From assembly GCF_017811815.1 (NCBI RefSeq), contig NZ_JADKZI010000004.1:372001-436000 (forward strand): 64,000 nt of DNA. The letters are read 5' to 3'. This document shows, piece by piece, positions 8,383-15,985 of the stretch. The stretch is from Flavonifractor sp. AGMB03687. Lineage in GTDB: Bacteria > Bacillota > Clostridia > Oscillospirales > Oscillospiraceae. How positions within the stretch are numbered: the first letter of the stretch is position 1; each line of letters starts with the position of its first letter. The notes beneath the pieces are model-generated. The model was not told the DNA's origin. It worked only from the letters and a program-made list of their open reading frames with translations, and did not search any database. The translations under genes and the position numbers were made by a program.

Positions 8383-8954
8383 ACCGCCGTTACATTGCCT
8401 TTGACGTGGAGACCCCCAACTACGCCAACAACCGCATGAGCGCCATCGGTATCACCGTAGTGGAGCATGGCGCGGTGGTCCAGGAGTATGAGACTCTGGT
8501 CAATCCAGAATGCGGGTTTGATCCCTTCAATATTTCCCTGACTGGTATTACCCCGGAGATGACCGCCCACAAGCCCCCCTTCCCTGCCCTGTGGCAGGAG
8601 ATCGAGCCGCTGATGAGCAGCGGCCTGCTCATCGCCCACAACGCCCCCTTCGATATGTCCGTCCTGGCCAAATGCCTCCGGGACTACGGCATCTCCTGGC
8701 GTCCCACCGTCCCCTACGCCTGCACCTGCCAGATGAGCCGCCGCCTCCTGCCCCAGCTGCCCAACCACCGGCTGAACACCCTGTGTCAGTATCTCGGTCT
8801 GGAGCTGGACCACCACCAGGCGGGCAGCGACAGCCGGGCCTGCGGCGAGATCCTGCTGCACTGTCTGCGTTCCGGCGGCACGGTAGAGCCCTTCCTGCGC
8901 ACCTACGATCTGACCCAGATCCGCACCCTCCCCGCCCGCCGCCGCAAGGGATAA
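8379..8954 (+). CDS. DnaQ-like (DEDDh) 3'-5' exonuclease
   Basis: 191 residues forming one RNase-T/DnaQ exonuclease domain. Visible catalytic residues: D and E in FDVET (exo I), the Asp of HNAPFD (exo II), and the His and Asp of the HHQAGSDSRA region (exo III, DEDDh type). There is no polymerase or helicase domain, so it is a stand-alone trimming enzyme for DNA or RNA ends. Translationally coupled to the LysR gene (ATGA overlap), an odd pairing, and followed by a strong terminator. Confidence 0.88.
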   Translation: MNRRYIAFDVETPNYANNRMSAIGITVVEHGAVVQEYETLVNPECGFDPFNISLTGITPEMTAHKPPFPALWQEIEPLMSSGLLIAHNAPFDMSVLAKCLRDYGISWRPTVPYACTCQMSRRLLPQLPNHRLNTLCQYLGLELDHHQAGSDSRACGEILLHCLRSGGTVEPFLRTYDLTQIRTLPARRRKG

Positions 8955-8965
8955 AAGGACAGCAA

Positions 8966-9002
8966 AACGCCCGGCCTTCCGTAAAACGGAAGGCCGGGCG
9001 TT
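8966..9002 (+). terminator. Intrinsic terminator after the exonuclease gene
   Basis: A 17-bp perfect stem (8966-8982 / 8986-9002) with an AAA loop, followed by a short T-rich tract (TTCTTTAT). It lies between converging genes and may act in both directions. Confidence 0.8.
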
Positions 9003-9015
9003 CTTTATAGGCGGC

Positions 9016-10386
9016 TCAGATGCCGTTCTTCAGGCGCAGGATGTACATACCGTCGTGCCAGGTATCCATGTAGATGTAGCCGCGGTCGTCCACCACGCAG
9101 TCCTCGGTGGTGGCAATCATGGGGCCGGGTACGGGCACGTCAAAGAGCAGCTTCTCCGGGTTGGGCGGGATGAAGTAGGCCAGCTCCTTGATGTAGTAGG
9201 GGTCGGACACGTCAAAGACCCGCATGCCGGCGTGGAAGTAGCAGCAGTACACCTTGTTGGGGTCGTCCTGCAGCCAGCTCTTGCCCATAGGCTCGTGGAT
9301 GTTGTGGGGGCCGAAGGGGCCGGGGGCGCCGATGCCGCAGTCATTGAAGTTGGGATAGGGGAAGTTCTCGGGCACCTCGGGATAGGGGAACTCGGCCACC
9401 AGGGTGGGATCGGCGGGATCGGACACGTCGATCATGTGCAGGTTGTTCATGGGCTGGGCACCCTTATGCACACCGTTGAGGATCTTATCCTTGGTGAAGA
9501 AGGGGAAGCGCTCGCCCTCGTTGGTAAGCACGGCAAAGTTCCGGCCGGTGAGGCGCATGTAGGTGTGGCACTGCGCACCATCGAACTTGCCGGCAAAGGG
9601 AGGCTGCACCATCAGCTGGGAGATCAGCTTGGGACGGGTGGGGTCGGAGATGTCCAGGATGATAGCGCCTCCGCCGAAGTAGCCCATGTACAGCTGGTCG
9701 GGATGATCGGGGCAGATGTTGCAGGCGTGGCACATACCCCAGAACTTCTCAGCGTCATGGCCCACGGCGTAGGTGCCCTCCACCATGCCGTCCTTGAACT
9801 GCTTGGGCAGCCACCAGCGGCCGGCCTCCACGGGGTTGCGGGGATCGGAGATGTCCAGGATACGGACGATGAAGCCGATGAAGCCCGGGCATTCGGCAGG
9901 CATGTATACATACTTGCCGCCGTTGTAGGCAAAACGGTGGACGCCCATGCCGTTGGGCACGCCGGTATCCCAGTGGGACAGCAGCTCAGGATGCAGGGGG
10001 TCCTTCTTCAGATCGTAGATCTGCAGACCACCCAGGGCGGGATCGCCGGGCTTGATGCCGTGGAGGAAGGGCACGCCGCCGCCCAGAGCCACGATGAGCA
10101 GGCCGTCGGCCACCTGGACCTTAGGAGTGGACTGGGCGAAGTAGATGTTGGGGTCGCTGACGTAGACGATGCCCACCACCTGAGGATTGGCGGGATCGGT
10201 GACGTCCACGATGTTGACGCCGTTACCCTTGAAGGAGCCGCAGTACATGTAGTACTTGCCATCGTCGGTCTTATAGAGGGCCATCTGGAAGGCGTTGATG
10301 CCATTCAGATCGGAAAAGCCCACGACCTCCATGTTCTTGATGTAGCCCTGATTGTTGGGGCTCTTGGCGTAAAAAGGAACAGACAT
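9016..10386 (-). CDS. LVIVD-repeat beta-propeller protein
   Basis: 456 residues with repeated blades of the form D-(V/I)-(S/T)-DP-x-(N/R)-P (VDVTDPANP, LDISDPRNP, LDISDPTRP, IDVSDPADP, FDVSDPYY), the LVIVD-repeat pattern, predicting a beta-propeller. No signal peptide or lipobox is present, so it is probably cytoplasmic, unlike many LVIVD proteins. His/Cys-rich spots (CHACNICPDHP; GPHNIHEP; YFHAG) might hold a metal or substrate. AAGGAGG precedes the ATG. It is the distal gene of a four-gene run divergent from a LysR gene, separated from the DUF2798 gene by a hairpin. Function unknown; in my recollection such propellers occur near aromatic or phenolic catabolism genes. Confidence 0.8.
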   Translation of the reverse strand: MSVPFYAKSPNNQGYIKNMEVVGFSDLNGINAFQMALYKTDDGKYYMYCGSFKGNGVNIVDVTDPANPQVVGIVYVSDPNIYFAQSTPKVQVADGLLIVALGGGVPFLHGIKPGDPALGGLQIYDLKKDPLHPELLSHWDTGVPNGMGVHRFAYNGGKYVYMPAECPGFIGFIVRILDISDPRNPVEAGRWWLPKQFKDGMVEGTYAVGHDAEKFWGMCHACNICPDHPDQLYMGYFGGGAIILDISDPTRPKLISQLMVQPPFAGKFDGAQCHTYMRLTGRNFAVLTNEGERFPFFTKDKILNGVHKGAQPMNNLHMIDVSDPADPTLVAEFPYPEVPENFPYPNFNDCGIGAPGPFGPHNIHEPMGKSWLQDDPNKVYCCYFHAGMRVFDVSDPYYIKELAYFIPPNPEKLLFDVPVPGPMIATTEDCVVDDRGYIYMDTWHDGMYILRLKNGI

Positions 10387-10413
10387 AAGAAACCTCCTTT
10401 TTTGTTCGGAAAC

Positions 10414-10450
10414 AGATCCGGGCGCACCGATTCCGGTGCGCCTTGGATCT
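10414..10450 (-). terminator. Hairpin between the DUF2798 and propeller genes
   Basis: AGATCC / GGATCT and GGCGCACCG / CGGTGCGCC pair in a two-part stem. No T-run follows on the minus strand, so partial termination or mRNA processing that sets a different level for the propeller gene seems likelier than full termination. Confidence 0.5.
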
Positions 10451-10457
10451 TATTTGG

Positions 10458-10961
10458 TTAGGGATGGGGCATCATCTTGGGGGGCTTCTGGCACAGAGCC
10501 ATGGTAATGGGCATACCAATGGCGAAGGTGACAAAGGCCACCACCAGAGCCACCACGTAAGTCATGGGGAAGCTCATGAGGAAGGCCATGAAGAAGGCAC
10601 TGGCGGGCATGGTATAGCCCACGGCAATGAACATCATGATCAGGCTCATGAGGAAGGTCATCACAAAGGTGATGGAGGCCACACGCAGGATGTGGAACAG
10701 CAGGCCATTCTCATTCTTCACATGGCACAGGCGGGCAAAGCCGTCGCCCATGGCTTTCAGGTCGATGTAGGTGCCGATGGCAAAGGTCACCGCGAAAGCG
10801 GGGATGAAGTCCTTGGTGAGCTGCTGGAACAGGGGCCCCCACAGCACCATGCCGGTTTCCCGGTACATATTGCTGCCGTCGATATACATGGGGAGAAAGA
10901 TAGCAAACATGATTGCGAAGATGGTATTGAACACAATACCAAACTGATCCTTGCGAAGCAC
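10458..10961 (-). CDS. DUF2798 family membrane protein
   Basis: 167 residues with four hydrophobic segments and the KDQFGIVFNTIFAIMFA opening that I associate with DUF2798. I start at a GTG with GGAGGG 7 nt upstream; an ATG at 10976 is in frame but has no ribosome binding site. A second DUF2798 protein is encoded at 54247-54711. Placed between the flavodoxin-like and propeller genes, it could be the membrane partner or transporter of this cluster. No biochemical function is known to me. Confidence 0.75.
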   Translation of the reverse strand: MLRKDQFGIVFNTIFAIMFAIFLPMYIDGSNMYRETGMVLWGPLFQQLTKDFIPAFAVTFAIGTYIDLKAMGDGFARLCHVKNENGLLFHILRVASITFVMTFLMSLIMMFIAVGYTMPASAFFMAFLMSFPMTYVVALVVAFVTFAIGMPITMALCQKPPKMMPHP

Positions 10962-11072
10962 GAGGAATCCCTCCATTGTGTTTTGTTTGCCCGGCCTCCC
11001 CCTCCGGAGAGGCCAGGTTTTGGCGGCCCGGCCGCCATGCAACAGGGAACGGACTTACCGGAATGACCGGGA

Positions 11073-12038
11073 TCAGCAGGGCTTGGAGGACTGGATAAAG
11101 TCCTTATACTTGGCCTTACGGGCCTTGGCCTCCTCAGACTGCATCATCTCGCGGGCAGCGGCCTCGTTGCGCTGGATGTCATCGCCATGGATGAACTTGC
11201 CGGAGATGGAGTCGTGGGCGTGGGGCATCCACTTCTCGGCGTCGTACTCAAAGACGTACTTGCCGTCCACATTCTTCATGACGCCCTCGGTGCCGCACAG
11301 GCAGCAGATGGCGGTACCATCCTCCTGGAGGTAGAAGTTGTTGCTGTGGCAGTAGGGGCACACACCGGCGGGGCCCTTGTAGTCCTCGTTGAACACGCCG
11401 TGGCCGGGCACGAAGGTGCCGTCCTCGATCTTCTTGGCAGCGGCAGCCAGGTCCTTGCCCATCTGGTGAGCCTTGGCGATAGCGTCGTCGTTCATCAGGA
11501 TGCTGAGGGACCAGGGGAAGCACTGGTTGTCAATGATGGTCCACTTGCAGGTCAGGGCGTGGGTGGCGAAGTCGCACTGGATGCGGGTGGCCCAGTCGGA
11601 ACCGCCGATGCCCATGAAGGTGACCACCTTCTCCTGCAGGTACTTGGGATCGATGGGCTTGCCGCCCTTCTCCTCGGCGATCTTGGTGGCGATCATCAGG
11701 TTGCCGCGGTCCATACGGGGGCCAAAGCGGTCCATGATGGTGTGGAAGATGCCGGGGGCGCACTTCTCGAAGATGGGGGCGGCCCAGACGATGCCGTCGG
11801 CCTCAAACATCTTGTCGATCAGCCACTGCAGGTCGTCCTTGATGACGCAGCCGTTGCCGCGGCCGGAGAACAGGCTGCCCACGCAGGCCTTGCAGCCGGT
11901 GCAGTGCTTGATATTCAGCTGATGGACATTGACAAACTCGATCTCGGCGCCCATCTCCTGGGCGGCCATCAGGGCCTCTTTACACAGGGAATCGTTGGCG
12001 CCGTTGAGGGTACCGGCGGACAGACCTAAAACTTTCAT
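11073..12038 (-). CDS. Flavodoxin-fold FMN reductase with Cys motif and C-terminal zinc ribbon
   Basis: 321 residues. The N-terminal half (about 1-190) is an NADPH-dependent FMN-reductase/flavodoxin fold beginning MKVLGLSAGT. It carries HCTGCKACVG (CxxCxxC) and a further Cys in NGCVIKDD, like iron-sulfur flavoproteins. Around residues 228-255 two CxxC pairs (CPYC and CCLC) form a rubredoxin/zinc-ribbon-like knuckle, an unusual addition. The second gene of the cluster, with a weak ribosome binding site. A role in low-potential electron transfer or reduction of an organic substrate is likely; the substrate is unknown. Confidence 0.8.
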   Translation of the reverse strand: MKVLGLSAGTLNGANDSLCKEALMAAQEMGAEIEFVNVHQLNIKHCTGCKACVGSLFSGRGNGCVIKDDLQWLIDKMFEADGIVWAAPIFEKCAPGIFHTIMDRFGPRMDRGNLMIATKIAEEKGGKPIDPKYLQEKVVTFMGIGGSDWATRIQCDFATHALTCKWTIIDNQCFPWSLSILMNDDAIAKAHQMGKDLAAAAKKIEDGTFVPGHGVFNEDYKGPAGVCPYCHSNNFYLQEDGTAICCLCGTEGVMKNVDGKYVFEYDAEKWMPHAHDSISGKFIHGDDIQRNEAAAREMMQSEEAKARKAKYKDFIQSSKPC

Positions 12039-12071
12039 GTATGTTCCAACCTTTCTTAATATGAATTGGTT

Positions 12072-12908
12072 TTAGCGCATGGTGATGTAGCCCCGATACT
12101 GGGTCAGGTTGTCGCTGGAGACCATGTCGGACAGGAACATGCCCACAATGTTGTAGTTGGAGCGGAGGAAGGGGAACTGCTCCTGCTGGGCCCACTCGGG
12201 CTTCTCCATGTCCCGAGTGCCCTCCACGGCGGCCTTGTACCACTCTTCAGGGCCGTCGAACCACAGCTCCACCAGACGGTGGAACTGGCAGCCCACCACA
12301 TCGTGGTAGATCTTGCTGGACAGGAAGCGGTTGACCTCGGGCCGGTTCTGGAAATAAGGCACAAAGACCTCCTGGAACCACTTCTCGCCGGTCTTCTCGC
12401 AGGGCCAACGCAGCACGAACTGCCAGCGGTAGTTGGGACCGTCGTCAATGGTGCGGCCCTTGCCCTTGTAGTCCTCCTCCCAGTTCATGGGCACGTGGGC
12501 AAACACAAAGGGCGGGCAGCCGTTGTCGCCGCCGGAGGTGCGGTGGGCATCGCCGTCCATGTTGGCGGCGTGGGACAGGTCAGCACCGTCGTCGGGGATC
12601 ATGCCCTGCCAGCGCAGCACCTCCACCGGCATCCGCTCGGTAAAGGCATTGACACTCATCTCCGGGGTCATCTCATTGACCATCCAGTAGTGCTCGGTCA
12701 TCTGCATCCGCCGGGTGCCGAACCGCTCGCCTTCCGGCGGGGTGGGCAGAGCGTTATAGAAAGCATATTTGGTGCAGTAGGGGGTGAATTTCCCAATGCT
12801 GTCCGGCACATGGACGTTGTACAGCCAGTGCTGCAGCCGATGCCGGTACTCTTCCCGCACGCAGTCCACATAAATCACGCTGCGCATGGGACGGTATTCA
12901 ACGGACAT
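12072..12908 (-). CDS. Tandem EthD-like dimeric alpha/beta-barrel protein
   Basis: 278 residues that look like two ferredoxin-like (EthD/Dabb) halves. Residues 8-100 begin SVIYVDCVREEYRHRLQHW. Residues 155-265 begin RWQFVLRWPCE and contain the EthD-like phrase RLVELWFDGPEEWYKA. Such folds make small barrels that bind or convert hydrophobic, often aromatic, compounds. The gene is first in the minus-strand cluster, next to the divergent LysR gene, with GGAGGAG before the ATG. No metal-binding or catalytic residues can be assigned, so enzyme and carrier roles are both open. Confidence 0.65.
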   Translation of the reverse strand: MSVEYRPMRSVIYVDCVREEYRHRLQHWLYNVHVPDSIGKFTPYCTKYAFYNALPTPPEGERFGTRRMQMTEHYWMVNEMTPEMSVNAFTERMPVEVLRWQGMIPDDGADLSHAANMDGDAHRTSGGDNGCPPFVFAHVPMNWEEDYKGKGRTIDDGPNYRWQFVLRWPCEKTGEKWFQEVFVPYFQNRPEVNRFLSSKIYHDVVGCQFHRLVELWFDGPEEWYKAAVEGTRDMEKPEWAQQEQFPFLRSNYNIVGMFLSDMVSSDNLTQYRGYITMR

Positions 12909-12966
12909 TTCAACTCCTCCTTCTCTTCTGGTCGGACCTCAAAAGGGTCACCTTGTTTTCGTATGC

Positions 12967-12995
12967 ATCTTACCCGTTCTTGCCCAAACTGTGAA
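12967..12995 (-). promoter_or_regulatory. Promoter of the four-gene cluster
   Basis: On the minus strand TTCACA (12990-12995) and TAAGAT (12967-12972) lie 17 bp apart, 59 bp upstream of the EthD-like start codon. This is the only good sigma-A pair I see for the cluster in the 340-bp divergent gap. Confidence 0.5.
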
Positions 12996-13033
12996 ATACC
13001 GTATGTGAATGGCTGGCATGCAGTTTTAGCCTA

Positions 13034-13049
13034 GGTAAAGCATTTTACC
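13034..13049. promoter_or_regulatory. Probable LysR operator in the divergent gap
   Basis: GGTAAAGCATTTTACC is a 6-4-6 inverted repeat about 40 bp upstream of the cluster's -35, a usual activator position for LysR regulators. A shorter AATACCGTAT dyad lies just upstream of the same -35. The rest of the gap is AT-rich without further symmetry. Confidence 0.4.
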
Positions 13050-13189
13050 GTCTTTTCTACCTCATTCTGGAAATCACAGACTATTAAATTGGACAAATTC
13101 TGTAAAAGCAGCTTAACTTCCCTGTTGGTAATCACGAATTTGCCCCTGTACTGTGTATAACAGCCATGCGCAAATTACATAAAACAGCG

Positions 13190-13218
13190 GTGACAAGCGC
13201 ATCTGTTTTTGATATACT
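13190..13218 (+). promoter_or_regulatory. Promoter of the LysR gene
   Basis: GTGACA (13190-13195) and TATACT (13213-13218) with a 17-bp spacer, 30 bp upstream of the GTG start. Confidence 0.55.
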
Positions 13219-13248
13219 CATAGCAGCAGAAAAACGGAGGGATCCACA

Positions 13249-14130
13249 GTGACGCTGAATCAGTTGGAATGCTTTATGGTGTTGGCCCAGCGGCTGAACT
13301 TCACCCAGGCAGCGGACGACCTGTTCATGGCCCAGCCGGCTTTGAGCCGTCTGATCTCTGCCCTGGAGAAGGAGCTGGACGTGCAGCTCTTTTACCGTAA
13401 CTCCCGCAGTGTGGCCTTAACTCCGGCCGGCAGCGCCTTTTTCAAAGAGTGTCCCAAGATCCTGGATGAATACCGGAGCAGCGTGGTGGCCGCCCGACTG
13501 GCCCAGGAGGGATATCGGGGGTCTCTGTCCCTTGGCATTATGCGGGACACCTTTGAGCCCAAAATCTCCGAGATCTACCAACAGTTCCACGCCGCCTATC
13601 CCCAGGTCTCCATGGTCATGAAGGGATACAGCCACTCCAATCTGCTGTCGGCCCTGGAGCGAGGTGAGGTAGACGCCATTCTCAACTACATGCCCACCCC
13701 CACCGCCATGGACTCCCCCTCCATCCTTCTTCACAAGAATCACCAATGCATTATCACCTCCATCGACCACCCCCTGGCCTCCCGGGGCAGCATTCAGATG
13801 GAAGAGGTGAAGGACGAACCCTTTGTCATCATGGCCCGCACCGCCTCCATTCCCGGCCACGATTTTATCTGGAAGACGGCAGCTGACGCCGGCTTTGCCC
13901 CCCATGTGGTGGCGGAGGCCACCCACGTCCCCGTGCTGCTCACTCTGGTGTCCTGCGGCATCGGTATTTCCACCCTCAGTGACGATATGGCCTGCCTATC
14001 CCAGGGCAAGGTGGCCTTTATTCCCCTGCTGGGCGTCCCCTTTGCCAATGTCCGCCTGATGTGGAAGGAGGACAACCCCAATCCAGCCCTGCCCCATCTG
14101 CTGGATGTGGTCCGCTCCCTCTGTACCTGA
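13249..14130 (+). CDS. LysR family regulator of the divergent EthD/flavodoxin cluster
   Basis: 293 residues, GTG start after ACGGAGGGA. The LTTR helix-turn-helix (LNQLECFMVLAQRLNFTQAA, then QPALSRLISALE) is followed by a complete effector-binding domain. Transcribed away from the four-gene minus-strand run with a 340-bp shared gap containing a dyad, the classic arrangement for a LysR protein controlling its neighbour. A strong bidirectional terminator follows. The effector should be the compound handled by the cluster, which is unknown. Confidence 0.88.
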   Translation: MTLNQLECFMVLAQRLNFTQAADDLFMAQPALSRLISALEKELDVQLFYRNSRSVALTPAGSAFFKECPKILDEYRSSVVAARLAQEGYRGSLSLGIMRDTFEPKISEIYQQFHAAYPQVSMVMKGYSHSNLLSALERGEVDAILNYMPTPTAMDSPSILLHKNHQCIITSIDHPLASRGSIQMEEVKDEPFVIMARTASIPGHDFIWKTAADAGFAPHVVAEATHVPVLLTLVSCGIGISTLSDDMACLSQGKVAFIPLLGVPFANVRLMWKEDNPNPALPHLLDVVRSLCT

Positions 14131-14139
14131 ACAAGAAAA

Positions 14140-14176
14140 AACGGCGCCGCCGGTCTCAAGGACCGGCGGCGCCGTT
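14140..14176. terminator. Bidirectional intrinsic terminator
   Basis: A 16-bp GC-rich stem (14140-14155 / 14161-14176) flanked by an A-run and a T-run, between the converging lysR and YczE-like genes. Confidence 0.9.
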
Positions 14177-14194
14177 TTTTGCTCTTAACTTGGA

Positions 14195-14872
14195 TTATTC
14201 CGCGCAGGCACCGGCGGGGGCCTTGTCCCGCAGCAGACGCTGCACCGGCTCGCCGATCACTTTACCCACGCTGCGGGCAATGAAGCCCACCAGCAAGGCG
14301 GAGATCACGGAGCCCTCCCGGATACCGGTCAGCTTGCCGCACAGAAGAAAACCCAGCACGGCAGCCACCACCACCATGGTCACATCCACGGCGATCTTGG
14401 TCTTACCGAAATCGGTGCCCCAGCGCATGGTGATGGATTTGACGGTGCACTCACCGGGCAGCATGACCACGTTGGCCGCCACCTCCATAAAGACGCCGAA
14501 GCCCAGCACCAGGCAACCCAGCAGCAGGGAGATGATCTGGATGGGATAGCTGTGGGGATCCACAAAGGACAGCAGCGCCATGGACAGATCAATAAAGGCG
14601 GACAGCAGGAAGGACACCGGGATCTGCAGCCAGAAATGCTTGGGGAACCGCTTACCCAGCAGGATCAGCTGCAAGGCGATGAGAAACAGGCTGAAGAACA
14701 GGGTGAACATGCCCAGGGACAGGGCCGGATTCCACAGGCTCAGCACATAAGGCGTGCTGGAGATGGGAGAGGTGCCCAGGTTGGCCCGGGTGATCAGGGC
14801 GATACCCAACGAGTTGACATACAGCCCCACCAGGAAAAACACATACCTTCTTACCAATTCTGCTCTGCTCAC
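14195..14872 (-). CDS. YczE/YitT-like integral membrane protein
   Basis: 225 residues with about five hydrophobic segments. The N-terminal GLYVNSLGIALITRANLGTS resembles the YczE/YyaS/YitT membrane protein group, whose function is undetermined. The ATG lies behind a leader that contains an 8-bp GC-rich hairpin. Its promoter carries a TTTGTATACAAA palindrome immediately downstream of the -10, matching the promoter of the marR gene at 53517-53948. This suggests it is a distant target of that repressor. It may be an exporter component or a membrane-stress protein. Confidence 0.75.
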   Translation of the reverse strand: MSRAELVRRYVFFLVGLYVNSLGIALITRANLGTSPISSTPYVLSLWNPALSLGMFTLFFSLFLIALQLILLGKRFPKHFWLQIPVSFLLSAFIDLSMALLSFVDPHSYPIQIISLLLGCLVLGFGVFMEVAANVVMLPGECTVKSITMRWGTDFGKTKIAVDVTMVVVAAVLGFLLCGKLTGIREGSVISALLVGFIARSVGKVIGEPVQRLLRDKAPAGACAE

Positions 14873-14940
14873 AAAATTACCTCCACTTCATTCCCCGGCG
14901 GCGGACCAGTTCCGCCGCGCTATAATTGTGTTTCAAATTA

Positions 14941-14982
14941 TTTGTATACAAATAGTCTAGCACCGGACCGCAGTTCCGTCAA
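14941..14982 (-). promoter_or_regulatory. Promoter and MarR-type operator of the YczE-like gene
   Basis: Minus strand: TTGACG (14977-14982), 17-bp spacer, TAGACT (14954-14959), then the perfect palindrome TTTGTATACAAA (14941-14952) over the transcription start. The same arrangement occurs at 53985-54026. Confidence 0.7.
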
Positions 14983-15067
14983 CGGGACACAATGGACAAA
15001 AAAGTCCTGAAAAATCCCCCATCTACTCGGTCATCCTGCGCCGAGCCCCGGATACAGGCATAAAAAG

Positions 15068-15097
15068 GGAGACGCGCTCACGCGCGTCTCCGCTCTG
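15068..15097 (-). terminator. Terminator of the GntR gene
   Basis: A 10-bp stem GGAGACGCGC / GCGCGTCTCC (15068-15077 / 15082-15091). On the minus strand it is followed by a CTTTTTAT tract. Confidence 0.8.
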
Positions 15098-15106
15098 TCG
15101 GTTGGG

Positions 15107-15766
15107 TTACCGGGATGCCCGCTCCCGCTGGACGTAGTCCATCAGCACCGGGATGCGTCGGTCGGTGTTGGCCTGAAGCCGCTCGCATACCTGCTCCCCG
15201 TCTCCCGCCCGGGTAGCCTCCAACATGGCCTCAAAGTCCTCGGCGTTGCTTCCCCGCTGATCCAGACAGTTGGCATAAATATACCGCAGCAGCAGCTGCT
15301 GGCCCTGAATGGAGATCATGCTGGCGTCCAGCCGTCGGTTGCCGCAGTTGGCATAATAGGTACCTATAAACCGGTTGATGGCCGTTACCTCGCTCTGGAC
15401 ATTCTTGGCCCGCCGGTACTCCTCCAGGCGCTTCTCCAGTTCGGACACGATGGCCCCACGGTCCCCGTGCTCCATGGCCAGCCGGATGGCCGCGCAGTGG
15501 AGGGTCATGGCCAGCTGCTCGATCTCAATGATGTCGTGCCGGTCCAGGTCCAGAATGTGGGCCCCTACATTATTCTCATAAACAACCAGGCCCTCCTGCT
15601 GCAGCCGGTTCACCGCCTCCCGGATGGGGGTACAGCTGACACCCAGCTCCTCCTGCAGCTCACTGACATTGAGCTTGCTGCCCAGGGGCCGCCGGAGCAT
15701 GATGATATCGCCGCGCAGTGTCTCATATACCTGGTCCACCAGGGAACGCTTTTTGATCGCCGCCAT
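15107..15766 (-). CDS. GntR family (FCD-type) regulator of the vor operon
   Basis: 219 residues: an N-terminal winged helix (LVDQVYETLRGDII; SELQEELGVSCTPIREAVNRL) and an all-helical C-terminal ligand-binding domain of the FadR/FCD type. The ATG used follows TTGGAGG; the TTG five codons earlier lies in that ribosome binding site. It is transcribed away from the vor operon. A TCTTGCAAGA palindrome lies 25 bp upstream of its start, another just downstream of the vor promoter, and half-sites lie nearby. Autoregulation plus control of vor is therefore likely, with a branched-chain acid, 2-oxoacid or acyl-CoA as possible effector. Confidence 0.85.
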   Translation of the reverse strand: MAAIKKRSLVDQVYETLRGDIIMLRRPLGSKLNVSELQEELGVSCTPIREAVNRLQQEGLVVYENNVGAHILDLDRHDIIEIEQLAMTLHCAAIRLAMEHGDRGAIVSELEKRLEEYRRAKNVQSEVTAINRFIGTYYANCGNRRLDASMISIQGQQLLLRYIYANCLDQRGSNAEDFEAMLEATRAGDGEQVCERLQANTDRRIPVLMDYVQRERASR

Positions 15767-15789
15767 AGCCCGCGCCTCCAAAATCTCAT

Positions 15790-15801
15790 TTCTTGCAAGA
15801 T
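15790..15801. promoter_or_regulatory. GntR operator, autoregulatory copy
   Basis: TCTTGCAAGA (15791-15800) just upstream of the gntR start codon on the minus strand. Same palindrome as at 15939-15950. Confidence 0.55.
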
Positions 15802-15898
15802 ATTATATCAGCAGTTTTGAGCAATTACAAGCCTCACCAGCGTTTTCTCCAAATTGCACCACCCAGTTTTGGCACATTCCCCAAATCGTCATCTTCCC

Positions 15899-15928
15899 TC
15901 TTGCAATTTCAGAAAAGTGTGGTATTCT
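15899..15928 (+). promoter_or_regulatory. Promoter of the vor operon
   Basis: TTGCAA (15901-15906) and TATTCT (15923-15928) with a 16-bp spacer. The -35 is itself embedded in TCTTGCAA, a half-site of the GntR palindrome. Confidence 0.5.
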
Positions 15929-15938
15929 TAACTCATAA

Positions 15939-15965
15939 ATCTTGCAAGATATAAAATATATCTTG
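15939..15965 (+). promoter_or_regulatory. GntR operator downstream of the vor promoter
   Basis: The perfect 12-bp palindrome ATCTTGCAAGAT (15939-15950), plus an extra ATATCTTG half-site ending at 15965. Located over the early transcribed region, a repressing position. Confidence 0.6.
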
Positions 15966-15985
15966 TTCGACAGGAGGCGCTGAAC

